A DNA stretch of 64,000 bases from Trissonchulus latispiculum. Lineage: Eukaryota; Nematoda; Enoplea; Enoplida; Ironidae. Below the pieces are notes generated by a model. It saw only the letters and a list, made by a program, of their open reading frames with translations. It was not told the DNA's origin and ran no database searches. Location of the stretch: NCBI GenBank assembly GCA_030248195.1, contig JASAND010011128.1, forward strand, positions 1 through 64,000, read 5' to 3'. This document shows positions 23,245-34,636 of this stretch, in pieces; position 1 is the stretch's first letter; each line of letters begins with the position of its first letter. A program made the position numbers and the translations under genes.

Positions 23245-24270
23245 GGAGTGACGACGACAGTTAACAAATAAAGAAACTGAAAGTTTCGCCGTTATTTATA
23301 TCCTCCAACACCAATGAATTCTGTGAGAACAGATTGTAAACTGATTATCTTACTAATCTGAAATAAAATTGACACTTTTCACTACGTTAAGCTTGCAAAT
23401 TATGTACATTTAATTACTCAAACAATTAATTTACACTTAACAATTTACACTCTTGCGGACCGGCCTTTGACAACTCGCTAAACTTTTTCATATGTAGTCT
23501 AGCGAAGTCATAGTTGTTGCATTTATTTTATTTTTAACACTAGTTCGTTAGGAATAAGTGAATAACGAATATAGCGGAATTTTTTGATTTCGACAACGTA
23601 GGAAAAGTTAGCTGGCATACGTAACTAGCTTGTCTTGTATATAACCAAATTATATTATATCAGCATTTTGCAGAAAGTTCTGTCAAATTAATTTAAAATG
23701 GAGGCTCTAAAATAACCAGTGCAACATAGTTAACAGCCGGAAAATTACAATTTTTATGTAGTTAAACTGCTGCTACACTGCAATTCCGAAATCAGTCAAA
23801 ATCCTAAGTAAAAATACATTTGCGTTACCAGCGATAAATTCAAGTAATGATCCTACAGTTATATACTAGTTCTATAGCCATACGTATCTAACGCGAAACA
23901 CTTTTTAAATTGAGTTGTGGAAATATTTCCCTTATAATTGACCTTTTGCACTTCGGACTGTCGTGTTGTCTAAATTACACAGAAATATTCACACAATGCA
24001 CATTACGCTTGCGTGTACAATGCATTACGTCTATAGGAACAGGCATGCTATATATAATTAAGTACACCATCACATAAATGCGCACTGGTTTTCAGGGATT
24101 TGATATACTTTACCCCTCCAGATCCCATTTTCCCTGTCATTTGTACGCAGTGTACGAGTGTATGCAAAGCTAGCAGAGTCCGGTTTTCAATCTACACTTC
24201 TAACTTGACTTTTTTATATATCTTAAATTTGGATTTTCATAACGATAAATTATATAAACTTAATGTTCTT
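23245..24270. other. No gene seen upstream of SGNH-helicase copy 2
   Basis: AT-rich sequence. Its last bases form a polypyrimidine tract and acceptor (TTTATTTCAG at 24285) directly before the ATG at 24288, so an untranslated or short 5' exon could lie in this interval, but I cannot place it. Confidence 0.45.
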
Positions 24271-24287
24271 TATTTTTATTTCAGGCA

Positions 24288-24914
24288 ATGTCATCACCAA
24301 AGATAGTCATCATTGGTGATAGTAATTTGGTTAGATGTAAGGACAATTTTCCCAGACTTTTTGGCTCCGAGACTGTTCATACTGATGCTAGAAAGGGGAT
24401 GTCCATTGTCAAATTTAATAAAGAAAAGATTTGGCAGGAATTAGTACAAAGGTTTGATCAGATAAGCAGGGTCGTCATTTTTCTTGGAATTAACGATGCC
24501 AGTGATCTTGCTAGGGGGAAAATTAAGATTGCTCAGGTCGCAGAATCTGTGAATTCTACTGTTAGTGACATGCGGTCTTCATTATCGGCGGCAAACATTC
24601 ATTGGAGCTTGCCGCATTATACTGATCGCTCCACTGATGTAAACATTGTTGCTTGTACCCGGTCTATTCCCTCTGTCATCACTTCTTCCCAATATGACTG
24701 CATCCCTTCGCTTTTTGACTTTTCTAAACGTTCTCAGTACCTGGATTCTGACAGCTATCATCTGAATAGGCGCGGCCATGTTCAGTTGATAATGCGTCTG
24801 TGCATGTGCCTGAAGTTTGATCACATGTTCCTTTTGTCCGGTTATATCGAGATCGAGGAGGCTGCATATTTCTACTGCCGTGGCCAAATTGGCTTGTTTG
24901 TATCAGGATCGTAG
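24288..24914 (+). pseudogene. SGNH-hydrolase-like domain, copy 2 (full set of blocks)
   Basis: An open frame of 208 codons starts at an ATG just after a splice acceptor. The start shows KIVIIGDSNLV, a GDS block with the nucleophile serine at residue 12. Residues 67-70 read GIND (block III) and residues 151-160 read YLDSDSYHLN, the Asp-x-x-His block V. The spacing fits an SGNH/GDSL hydrolase fold of about 160-170 residues. SGNH enzymes act on esters of lipids, sugars or acetylated polymers. Here the substrate is unknown. The frame then degenerates into the linker region. Unlike copies 1 and 3 there is no intron before GxND. It is probably part of one large gene with 25416-26621. Confidence 0.75.
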
Positions 24915-26270
24915 TCTCAGGCGAGTGGTTTCTGTCTGTTGCGGTAATCTCCCCTATCTCGCCACTGACCTTGACATTATTCGCCAGCTTGATTTGGATA
25001 TCTTCGCACAACATATCGGTAGTAGGACATAGCCTATTCAAGTATGTGCTCTAGTGAACAACGCTTTGAGTGGTTTCAGCAAACTACTTGGATACGGTAG
25101 TATTATCATCCCGGTCAGCATAATCAGAACCAGTTTCGCTTTGTACGACTTGGCTGTTATGTTTTGTTCTGTGTAAAAGATATCAATATCGCCCAGCTGA
25201 CGACATGCAGTACGTTCACTTAATAAGAAGCTTCGTGTATCTGAAGCTGGTATCAGCGAATGTGATGCGTTCCATCGTGGTGCTGATGATGGTCCCGGAA
25301 GCGATCCTGCCAAGGCTGTTCTCACTCCTGAACCCCATCCCTGGGTTTCCCATCAGTCAGGTTTTGGTAAACCTTCCCGACGTGTACATCTTTTCGGTGG
25401 TTATATGATGAAACTATGAAATCTTTTGATGAAGGTCTTGACTTTAATGGAATTCGTGATCCATTGGGTTTTCTTCCAGAGGAATTGCCTTTCCGTCCTC
25501 CTGTCAGTACTAGTAACATCTTCAGGGACATCATTGTTGGAGGGGTGGCTAATATAGTATCAGCGTCCGAGCTCAATCGCGCATGCCCTTTCAGCTCGTA
25601 CACGCGTCCTTTCAGCATCGAGGTAAATCCCACCAGTCGATTTCGCAAATCCAGTATGGAAGCTTGTCAGTCCATCATTTTGCGAGGGAAGATCGTCTCT
25701 AGCAGCAGCTGTGAATTTGCAGACTTCGCAGACCGTCGAATACTTATCAGAGGACCTGTTTCGCCTTAGCTTCTCACATATTAATGGAATGCGAGAGGCC
25801 CAAGTGTTGACCGAAGCTGACCGTAGCCAATTTTCTCACAAATATTAGTACAAGAACTGTAATGCTCCTTATCGTACGCTTAACACTTTATCAGGCATAA
25901 TTCTTTATGGTCTTCATGGCTCTAAATTTCAGTCGGATGTACTTAACGATTTGGCACAACTCAAGGAGGAGAACGCTCTCTTCACCAGAGCTGTGGACAA
26001 TGTTACTACTAAAGTTCGAAGGAGCCTTCGTTCTGAGCCGATGCGAATGATGGATCTAAATTAGAAGCTGTAATCTTCACGTGCGAAGCTTCAGAACAAA
26101 CAGCAGCGCCTTCAGTCCGTTCAAAAAACCCATGGTCGTTATTGGTCTCGGTTGGAGTCACCTTTGCTGAATCTACTGACTGTAGCATTACATGATGTGC
26201 TACATGCAAAGCCCAAACACCCGACCAGTGTCAGTGTGCTCTTTCGCCTACTCCTTCCATTCGTAGCGGG
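24915..26270 (+). pseudogene. SGNH-helicase copy 2: middle region, broken frames
   Basis: Successive open stretches alternate between frames. The best are 25416-25769 (117 codons, beginning MKSFDEGLDF) and a segment at about 25860-26190 with a heptad-like helical pattern (RAKLQNKQQRLQSV). The latter parallels LVELRNRQPQLEARC in copy 1 just before the P-loop. At least two in-frame stops occur between 26060 and 26080. The function is not recognised. Confidence 0.5.
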
Positions 26271-26621
26271 ATGCGGTTTGATCGTTTTAACTTTTGTGAC
26301 TGCGAATTATTTGTTGAAGGTGTTCCGGGCAGCGGCAAAAGTACGTTGGTTGCCCATCTGGTGACGGCTATTCTTTCAACATCAACTTCTAAGATCGTAA
26401 TTTTGGCCATGACTAACTCTGCCATCGATACTCTTGTCGACAAAATTTCATTTTATTTCTGTGTTGGTGACAATCAACAGTGGTTGCTGACATTTTCGCA
26501 GTGGATTCTGCTCACTGGGAAAGCCAACTTTGAAGCCAAGAACTCGAAGTATCTGAATCATGGTGTCATACAGTTCGAGACAATTCATAAATGCATTAAA
26601 GCAGATTTTACTTGTTTATAG
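26271..26621 (+). pseudogene. SF1-type helicase N-terminal segment, copy 2
   Basis: The frame contains a canonical Walker A, FVEGVPGSGKST (GVPGSGKST at 26319-26345). It is followed by KIVILAMTNSAIDTLVDK, matching motif Ia of Upf1/AAA_11-type superfamily-1 helicases, and then VIQFETIHKC, which fits the following strand and helix. The DEAD-like Walker B and the second RecA domain are missing because the sequence ends at a direct repeat (about 26600). Pif1 and Helitron helicases have a different P-loop context, so I do not assign it there. Confidence 0.7.
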
Positions 26622-26800
26622 ACAACCAACCAAGTTTTTATCAACATCTTAGTATACATTAAAGTGTTTGCTTATCAAAATGTCAATAAATACAAAAGTT
26701 ATTTCAGTTTTGCTATGTATCGTGAAACTTATCTCCGAAAACGCTACACAAAGTTGTACATAGTATACTACACCAGCTGACGAGTTTGGTAACCAGTAGG
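26600..26800 (+). repeat. Direct repeat, copy 1
   Basis: About 200 bases are similar to 27180-27385, sharing CATTAAAGTGTTTGCTTATC, GTCAATAAATACAAAAGT-like text and ATCGTGAAACTT. It lies at the broken end of the helicase segment. Confidence 0.8.
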
Positions 26801-27179
26801 CATAGGCACGAGTAGTCGGGTACCCGGGTCCTGCTTCGGGTAGCCAATATCCAGAAAAAACCGGATAAAACTAGATTTGGATCTTTTCCAGTTTACCAAT
26901 CTCGACGCAAAGATTTTGAAACCTGACCAAACGAGCTAACCCTTTGCATGGATATGTTTTCGACCATCAGTTCATATAACAAAATTATTCAATTTAAAGA
27001 AATTCAATATTTTGATTCGTAGGGCAGTCGGAATTTGATGTCTGATCAGTTTCATACGGACCTCATTCTGTATTTTTCCTTTCTATAGCATATCTTGTCA
27101 GCAGCACTTGTGTCGATAATATATGAAGGTACGGGAAGCCAATTATCACCTCTAAGCAGCGGTTAATAAAGGCATAAAT
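26801..27179. other. No gene seen
   Basis: Unique AT-rich sequence between the two direct repeats. Confidence 0.5.
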
Positions 27180-27385
27180 GTAGATTTTACTATTTTACTT
27201 GTTTATAAACCATGTTTTGTCAACATCTTAAATATACATTAAAGTGTTTGCTTATCAATATGCCAATAAATACAAAAGTTCTTTCAATTTTGCTATGCAT
27301 CGTGAAACTTTTATATCCAAAAAACGTTATCCAACATTGTACATGGTATACGACACCAGCCGCCGAGTTTGCTAACCAGCAACAT
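27180..27385 (+). repeat. Direct repeat, copy 2
   Basis: The second copy of 26600-26800 with moderate divergence. The pair bounds about 380 bases and has no LTR hallmarks such as TG...CA ends. Confidence 0.8.
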
Positions 27386-27477
27386 TCGAGATGATGGCGC
27401 CAGCTAACTCTGTCTGTCTGTCCGGCTGACAAAAGTTCAAGTACCTACTAAAATTTCCTTTTGTAAAATGCAAAATA

Positions 27478-27530
27478 AGGCTTGTTCTGTTTCTGTAAAT
27501 GCGAGGCTTGTTCTGTTTCTGTAAATGCGA
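27478..27530 (+). repeat. 26-bp unit repeated twice
   Basis: GGCTTGTTCTGTTTCTGTAA followed by ATGCGA occurs twice in tandem, at about 27478 and 27505. Confidence 0.9.
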
Positions 27531-28590
27531 CTGGATACCACCTTTGTTCCACTTTTGTTGACTTGTTAAACTCTGGAAAGTCTACTCTCTTGTTTACGTT
27601 TAATTTTGAATTAGGCTGACCAGTCCACTGAATAGGATGAATAGGACACATTTTGGGGCACACCAATTTTCTGTTCATAAATTCTATGCGAATACATTTT
27701 GTGAGACTGCCAGTAACGCACAAGAAAAATACATGAAACTGAAAAAGAGGGAGGACAATTAGTGTTGGTACATTAGCTAGGGAACAAATTAATAAACAAT
27801 TAAATCAAACGAATTGCTATGCTTTTCTTTTTGTGATGTATAAATCTAGCAATTGTATTGTCATTTTTCTCGTTGTTTGCATCATGTGGGCCCACTTTTG
27901 CTTTCCCAAACTTTGCAACTATTGACATTAAGTTTAGCGACGTGCAATGACTATTTTATTCGGTGTACTGTTTCTGTTTCTTGGAATCGGCTGTGGGTTA
28001 ATACTAGAGACTGCATCTCTTGGGGGTTGCAAGGGTGGGAATATCCCTTGTTTTTGTGGGCGCTAATAGTGATTCAGATATTGTCGCCTCGGTTGTCACG
28101 GTCGGCATGTCCTCGGTTTGCCTGTTTTTATTGGTTATTTGGTGCTTAGTAAACACACGGGATCTTCTGGGTAATTTCGATTGTTTATTACGATTACGAT
28201 AGGCTATATCTGGATCGATGGGTTTTTCTGGCATTCGCAGTGACATTCCTTCGTAGCTTACAGCGCTACTACACGTGGCGCTGCTAGTAGGGTGGATCTG
28301 GGATCTGGATTTCAGCTTCAGCCGATTTGTGGATTCATTGGGATTATCTGTTTGGCTTCCGTATTTTCTCCAGGCCTCTGGACGTCTTTTGATTTTTGCT
28401 GGTGTTTCTCCTATCTGTCCCGTGCTTATGTCCCTGCCAAACTTCCTTCTCCCAATTATTCGGACTTGGGAATTTTAGTTTTATTTGGCTCGCTGATTTT
28501 TTGGTTAACTGCCATTGTTATCATGTCACTTCTTATTTAGTGAATTTGGATAAACTAAGAAAAGAACCTCGCTATTCTTGGCTGTTCTAA
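27531..28590. other. No supported gene; possible 5' region of the gag relic
   Basis: Several overlapping short frames with no domain. The stretch from about 28265 (GTGGCGCTGC) to the gag ATG may be retroelement leader or LTR, but I found no second LTR. Confidence 0.35.
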
Positions 28591-28593
28591 AAC

Positions 28594-28920
28594 ATGACCC
28601 AGCCGCAATGTGTTTCATCGAGTACTCATGCAGATCCGACAGCAAGTGTTGTCGGCACAGTAACGGAAATCGGCATGCTTCCGGGCGCTTTTCACGGCAG
28701 GCCCGGTGAACATTTTGAAAAGTGGCTGTGGTCATTTGAGCGATAATGCCATGACGTCTTCAACCAGAAAGTCAGACATTCTGCCTTCGTACTTAAAAAT
28801 GCTGCTGAAATTGTGTATAATAGGTTGAGTAAGGCTGTGCGCGCTGACTTCTCAGTTGTTGCAGGCTCCTCGAGCCCAGTTTTTTACACGGTTTACTGCC
28901 GATTTGGCTGCTGATCTCCT
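28594..28920 (+). pseudogene. Retrotransposon gag-like fragment
   Basis: From an ATG the frame reads MTQPQCV and then PGAFHGRPGEHFEKWLWSFE, the typical start of a metazoan LTR-retrotransposon Gag capsid region (F-G-x-P-G-E-x-x-E-x-W). After one in-frame TAA (28744-28746) the same frame continues for about 57 codons with a helical pattern (LKNAAEIVYNRLSKAVRADF). No zinc knuckle, protease or polymerase follows, so only the Gag start survives. Confidence 0.65.
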
Positions 28921-29800
28921 GATGGACATAAAAGAAAGGTGAAGCCGAACCAGTAAGTGGTCCTGATTAATCCTTCAGTGATTAATAACAGAACTGTTGA
29001 CAAAGATGTTGGTTTTTTGCAGGAATTGTTTGAATTTTGTTATTTGTCCTATTGATTAAATCGTGAAGGATTTGCGTATGCATTAAAGGGAGGGTATAAT
29101 ATCAAGTTACTGAAAAGGACCCACGCTAGTGAAATTTTTCCAGTGTAAATATACATATGCACCGACACTTATGTTTGTCTAGTCGGTGTATTCTTGTTTA
29201 GCCCAACTCTTATATGCACTTAATTCTTTACGTTCAAAGGTAATACATATATCGGTGCGCCCACATATTTTCTGTATGTGTAGTCAAAATTAATGGACAA
29301 CTCACAGGAGGCGACATAAATGTCAGAAAATTTGTAGTTAATTGTGCCTGACTGAATTCAGTGACTTGAGCAAAACTGGGCACTGCGCTATTAAATTACT
29401 TTTGTTTGCAAGTAATAAATTGGTCTTTGAAATATTTCCGGTTCTAATCAAATTATTAAATTGGAGTGTCCAGTCAGCCCTTTTGCTTGCACTTAAGGTA
29501 AGTAGAAGGAGTTTTCACGTATATATATAATGTATATATGTCATATATAATTTATTTATAATATAAATTTATCTCTGCACAGTATTAGCAGCTCAAAGAT
29601 ATGATCATGCTTCCTGATACACTGTTCACGGCTAAAAAATAGGTCAAATTACCCTGGTATTAATATTTAATACAAATGGAGGTATATACAAATACATTTG
29701 TCAGATCTTCACACTATTTTAAGTTTTTTTAGCAATTTTCATGCAGCATTAACGCGTTTAAAAGCTATATTCAGTAAAATTGTTAACAACTTCGTGCATC
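28921..29800. other. No gene seen
   Basis: AT-rich sequence without a supported coding or repeat structure. Confidence 0.45.
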
Positions 29801-29808
29801 TCTTACCG

Positions 29809-29943
29809 TTGTTAGCGCACGAAACTGCCCCAGTAAGCTTAGGAGTATCAAGGCTATCAGATTTTGCAAGCTGATTTTTCCTGAAGAAAAAGTGTCCCCA
29901 TCAGCGACACTGACTGCAGTGCTTTCGTTGGCCTTGGGTGTCG
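29809..29943 (-). CDS. Candidate exon encoding a Ser/Thr-rich stretch plus hydrophobic segment
   Basis: On the minus strand, a clean acceptor (TATTATTCTTTCAG) is followed by about 45 open codons and a clean donor (GTAAGA). The peptide starts ATPKANESTAVS and ends with a hydrophobic run, NLIALILLSLLGQF. This could be a membrane or GPI-signal-like segment, but an exon downstream would be needed. I found no neighbouring exon on this strand, so the call rests only on splice sites and frame. Confidence 0.3.
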
Positions 29944-30139
29944 CATCTGAAAGAATAATACCAAGATTACTGTACTTTGCACTGACGACTTCATGCAACT
30001 AACGGGAAACATTCTCCTTGAAATATTAATCATTGCCAACGCAGCAATAATAAACCTAACCGAGTCTCTTTGTGTTAACTGTTGACCTTAACTGTTAACT
30101 GTTGATTTTTGACCAAAAAATTACGGCGAAGCCGGAAAA

Positions 30140-30310
30140 TTTTTGAAAATTTTGACCAAAAATGCTTAAACTTTGGCATTTTCTGGGCACCTTATAGAGA
30201 GTGGAGGGTAGGGGGGAAGCCAAAAAATTGGGGGTGGGGTCGAATGGGAAGGGGGAATCCAAAACGTGGAGGGGGAGAGGGGTGCCCCCTCCCACTTCCC
30301 ACAGTAAAAA
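30140..30310. repeat. G-run/C-run element fragment
   Basis: A purine-rich block (GGGGGTGGGGT and similar runs) followed by a C-rich block, resembling the ends of the elements at 36010, 56006 and 62105. Small open frames here are low-complexity readings. Confidence 0.45.
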
Positions 30311-30595
30311 AGTCCAGTAGCTCCACTCCAGTACATTTTTACTGTTTCTGAACAATATACCACTATAGCTACAATGCACACATATGCTTATGTTCGTAGC
30401 AGTATATTGAACGAATTTATTTTGACGGTTTTTTCAATGTTAGGCCACACTATAGGAGCGGACTAGAGAATCGTATATATTATGGTATTTTTTAATTCGA
30501 TTATCTTCGATAAATTGATACTTTGCCTCTGAAGAGTATATCACATTTCGATAAGTCCTATTTGTATAACTTAATATTTTGTGGTTATGCTTTAG

Positions 30596-32595
30596 CATCA
30601 GTTACGACGACTGCTGAGCTGCCTGCTTTGATTTGTAAAAGAATACAGTTTTGCAAAAAGGAACCCTGTATCAACGTTAGTACTATTGTAAGCACAAAGT
30701 TTATGTAAGCTTTCCGTTATTGAACGTACTTAGTAAATACCTCAACTATAAGTTACACGAAACGTTATCGTTGATTTACCTGAATTTTTCTATGTACGTA
30801 CCGTTCTCATAATACTATCTGCCAGCAAATCAGTACTTTGGCTGACTGTACATATTGTGGTACAAAACTTAGCTACATATGTATTGTGTAGTACTAAAGT
30901 TAACTTGTTTTTAAATCCTATGTGCGTTTCATTTAACAACAATGTATTATATGCTTATCTGATTTTATATACCAAGTTTGCATCCCGCAAAATATGTAAG
31001 CATGCATTGAGATCTTTCAATGTTCATTGTGTTTTGTCTTTCAGTGCCACCTTTCTGGTTCTATGTTTATCATCGCTCATATAATTATTTGGATTTGTTG
31101 ATACAACAAACAAGTCTGTCCAAGGAAATAAATCATTCAAAGAACTGTGGTCAACTTCCAGTTAGTACTGTAAGTTTGGAGCCGTTATATCTAATACAAC
31201 AGTATCTGGCTGATTGGCTAATACGATCTCTGAACAAACGAATTTAAATCACGGAAATAGACTTGTAGAAAGTACGCTCTGAGAGCGTGACCCCCGACAA
31301 GCGAATTTCCGGAAAGTTAGAAGATTGCAACGATTCGACAGAGTGTGCGCAGGTCAGACTCCTACCGTCCAATTACCCTAGCCAACTGCAAAACAACACG
31401 AGCCAAAACTAAAAAGTGACGCAAGTTTACTTTTCGAACTCACAAGAAAAGTTTACAAAGAAAGGTAACAGTACAAATATAAATTTCAACTAACTTACAG
31501 GCACCAGAAGATAAATTTTAAACAAGACAAAAGACAAAGAACAAACCCAAAGAGGAATTTCCCCCACTATCATAAACCCGCCAAAATAGGCGCCCAACAG
31601 ACGGAAGCAATGAGGCGTAAATAGAGGACAAAAGGGAACCGCCTATTCTCAGGAAAAAACACCCAACACTGACGTGCGCGCTCAAATTTTGAATGATTGT
31701 GAAAATTAGCTAGTCCGGCCTTGGACCGTACACAGAAGTAATAATTTAGTTTGACCGGTCGTGAATTTAGCCTTACATTTTAGAAATTCAAATGAAAATG
31801 ACGAAATATAAATTTATCGTGAAGTTAGCCGTACACTTTTGTAATTTCCGATGAAAATACGCTTAGACTGACCGAAATAATTCACATCATTGTGTTTTGT
31901 ATTTCAATGCCACCTTTCTGGTTCAATGACTATCATCGCTCATGTAATTATTTGGATTTGTTGATACAACAAACAAATCTATCAAAGGAAATAAATCATT
32001 CTAAGAACTGTGGCCAACTTCCATTTTGTACTGTAAGTTTGCAGCTGTTCTAATACAACAGTATGTGGCTGACTTTCGTTATAGGTCTAGCATCCTACAG
32101 GATACTTTTTATAGGGTAGGGGCGCCCTCTCGTCTACGACTTATCCATATCATGGAAGTTTTTGTGTACGGAGACCAAATATAAGCAAATTTTCACATTT
32201 AGAAACTTTTCCTGCTCCACTGGAGATTTTTAGCTAAAATTTTCTAGTTTTTTCTCCTATATATAAACATACATTTGTGAATAATTGCTTTTTCACCAAC
32301 AAAGTATGGTCAAAAATTAACAATATTGTTTATTTTGCAAAAACCTAACCCTCTCTCCACACACATAACACAACCACGGAGATTTGAGTTTCTGACTTTT
32401 TTATGTAATGGTATTAAACAGTTATGTGAGATTATTAGATACATGACTTTGCATAATCTTCTTGTATTTCAGTGCCACGTGTACATCATTGTCACTCATT
32501 CCTCCTGTCTGGTTGCCTGATTTGTTGATAGAGCAAACAGTTCGTACGAACTGATCTATCATTCATTCTATAAACTTCAATATCTTTCTGTCTAG
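30596..32595 (+). CDS. Candidate repeated small exons upstream of the KDM4-like sequence
   Basis: Four exon-like blocks occur: 30596-30687, 31045-31169, about 31908-32032 and 32473-32595. Three have both an acceptor and a GT donor. The second and third are close duplicates (PPFWFYVYHRS and YLDLLIQQTSLSKEINHSKN in one, the same with a few changes in the other). The third has lost the AG of its acceptor (CAA instead of CAG), and the fourth is a diverged relative. The first ends in a similar context (TTAGTACT, then a GTAAG donor). The encoded peptides are not recognised. They may be alternative or repeated 5' exons of the downstream JmjN/JmjC gene, or a separate transcript. Confidence 0.4.
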
Positions 32596-32770
32596 GTGAG
32601 TACTCATAGTAACAGCACAACAGTATTTTCAATAGTTTGTGCTATGATTAAACAGGTTTTTTTGCTATATTTAAGTGAATGTGATAAACCTGCTAAACGT
32701 AAAATTATTTATTTATTTATTTTTATTTATTTATGTATTTCCTCATTATCCAATGTACTGTGTATTTCAG

Positions 32771-34617
32771 TATGCCCAGTGGACAAAGTCCTCGTATCAA
32801 GCTGCATGATCATGACCCAAACAAGATAAAAGATTTCCTTGGGTCCTTACAGACATCATATGAACCATGTGGTGCTGTCGTGGTGGAAGTTGGGAGTCCA
32901 ATAATTGACAATGATTTGATCAACAGATGTCAGGCTAAGTTAATAAACGTGTGTTCTCCACAACCTACTGAAATTATGTAGGCATGTATTGACGTAGAGA
33001 AGGTAGAGGCCAGCACCACATTGTAGCTCCTGTTCGAAAACCAGTCTACAGATTGCTAAAAACGTATTTGAATTTACATACATATCTGGTTTTATTTTTT
33101 TTGAGCTTGTCCATATTAGCACTTGAAATGTAGCTTGAATCAGCAGATACTGTTATACTATCCATAACAATTTGTATGTACAAATCTATATAAAATTGGA
33201 AAATTTAGAAACGAATGTACATTAATGTTTGAGATTTTACAGTAACAATATACACGTAACCAACATATTGAATTACAATCTCAATCAATATTATTTACAG
33301 GTTGACTATCAACGGATTGTTACTGCAAATAGTGGAGAATTTTCCATTGTGGAACCAGTGGCTACCTATGAAGCTGAGAAAACCAAGATATTTGATCACA
33401 GAATCCATATGACGTTTGATAGCCTTAAACAACGATTGGCCTCCAGAAATCATGGCGAGAAAACAATCAGCGGGAGCCGATGCCGCTTATATGGTCACAA
33501 TGTTCCAGCCCATGACAAAACAATGCCTATCATGACAGATGACCTGGACATTCCATATAAGAAAGGATTTCGCGTCCCTCCATTTGCTCAGACATAAGAA
33601 AACTGGATAAAGAAAAGAGGGTATCTAAATTCCCGCAGAACAGTCCATGTCTCTGGTGTAACCAGTGCAAACATGTTCATGGGCAGTCCAGGGACAAGAT
33701 TTGGAGGTCACTTGGAAGATGGTGTGGATTTGGTTCCATGAATTATTGCTTCTACAGTGAAGGTACTTTTCAAATATAAATCTAATCGTTTCGTTTTATT
33801 TTCTCCTCTTCGCTTGTAATTTTACAGATTTTGTTAAGCAGGATGTCTTTGTAAGTCAATAATTGCTATGCTCAAATTAATGATGAACACCGGCTGTCGA
33901 GATAATTTTTTATTCTTTATATCCAAATAACATCCGCCTTGACAAGTATACGTATCATGATATACGTATAGAACAATTTGTAATAAAGGATTAATTGTTT
34001 TTACCAAAAATTTAAAATTTTTAACATTTTTTCACTAACACTTCTATGAGAATGTATTTCAAATTGAGATACAAAAATTGGCGGATATGCCGATATAAAA
34101 CAAATCCAGTTCCCATTACTAATAACAACAATATGCTGTTGTAATACTTAGGTAAATTTCTGTGTGCATACATTATTTGTATAATACCAATAACTGATAC
34201 TTTGAACACTGTGTACGTTTGCAAACTGCATCTTTAGGAGACAATTCGAAATATTGGATCATAATTCCCAAACTAAAGGATGTCATTAAGATGAGACAGC
34301 AATTTTCCGAAGAATTTTCCTGTACGAACTATGTCTGGAAGTCACGTCGATTTTATCCCGAAGAAAATCTCCTCAAAGACCTCAACATTCTGGTTTACTC
34401 CATTGATCAAAAGCCAGGAGATTTAGTTGTGACATTTCCATCTGGCTATCATTTTGGTTCAAATCTCTGTCAATTCTCACTGTGCTGCAAACTATTGTTT
34501 TCCAGCGAATGCTGACCAATGCGCCATGGTATCAAGAATGATCGATTACTGGAAACGGCAATGTGAATCAAATGGATGCAAGGACTGTAAAAAATACAAT
34601 GCTAATATCTATTTTGG
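32771..34617 (+). pseudogene. KDM4-like JmjN/JmjC histone demethylase, degraded multi-exon copy
   Basis: KDM4 enzymes are Fe(II)/2-oxoglutarate demethylases of H3K9 and H3K36. Exon 1 (from 32771) has a JmjN-like segment (KLHDHDPNKIKDFLGSLQ, then CGAVVVEV). Exon 2 (33301-33762) reads DYQRIVTANSGEF and RLYGHNVP, blocks that align with the KDM4 linker. After a frameshift it reads GVTSANMFMGSPGTRFGGHL, continuing ED, so the iron ligands His (33709) and Glu (33715) are visible, then SMNYCFYSEG after another frameshift. The donor after 33762 and the acceptor before 34238 keep phase 1, joining to GDNSKYWIIIP (like GEPKSWYAIP of KDM4). Exon 3 continues to PGDLVVTFPSGYHFGSN with the third iron ligand His (34449), then one frameshift before NSHCAANYCFPANADQC. 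The frameshifts and the stop before 33600 argue for a pseudogene. It is cut at 34637 by a TTAA element. Confidence 0.75.
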
Positions 34618-34636
34618 GTAACTATACTTTATTTAA

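Noticed and set aside
26319..26345. Helitron (Pif1-type) helicase
   Set aside because: The P-loop context GVPGSGKST and the following TNSAIDTL are closer to Upf1-type helicases. No Rep endonuclease or Helitron ends were found.
26600..27385. The 200-bp direct repeats as LTRs
   Set aside because: No TG...CA ends, only about 380 bp between them, and no primer-binding site or polyprotein.
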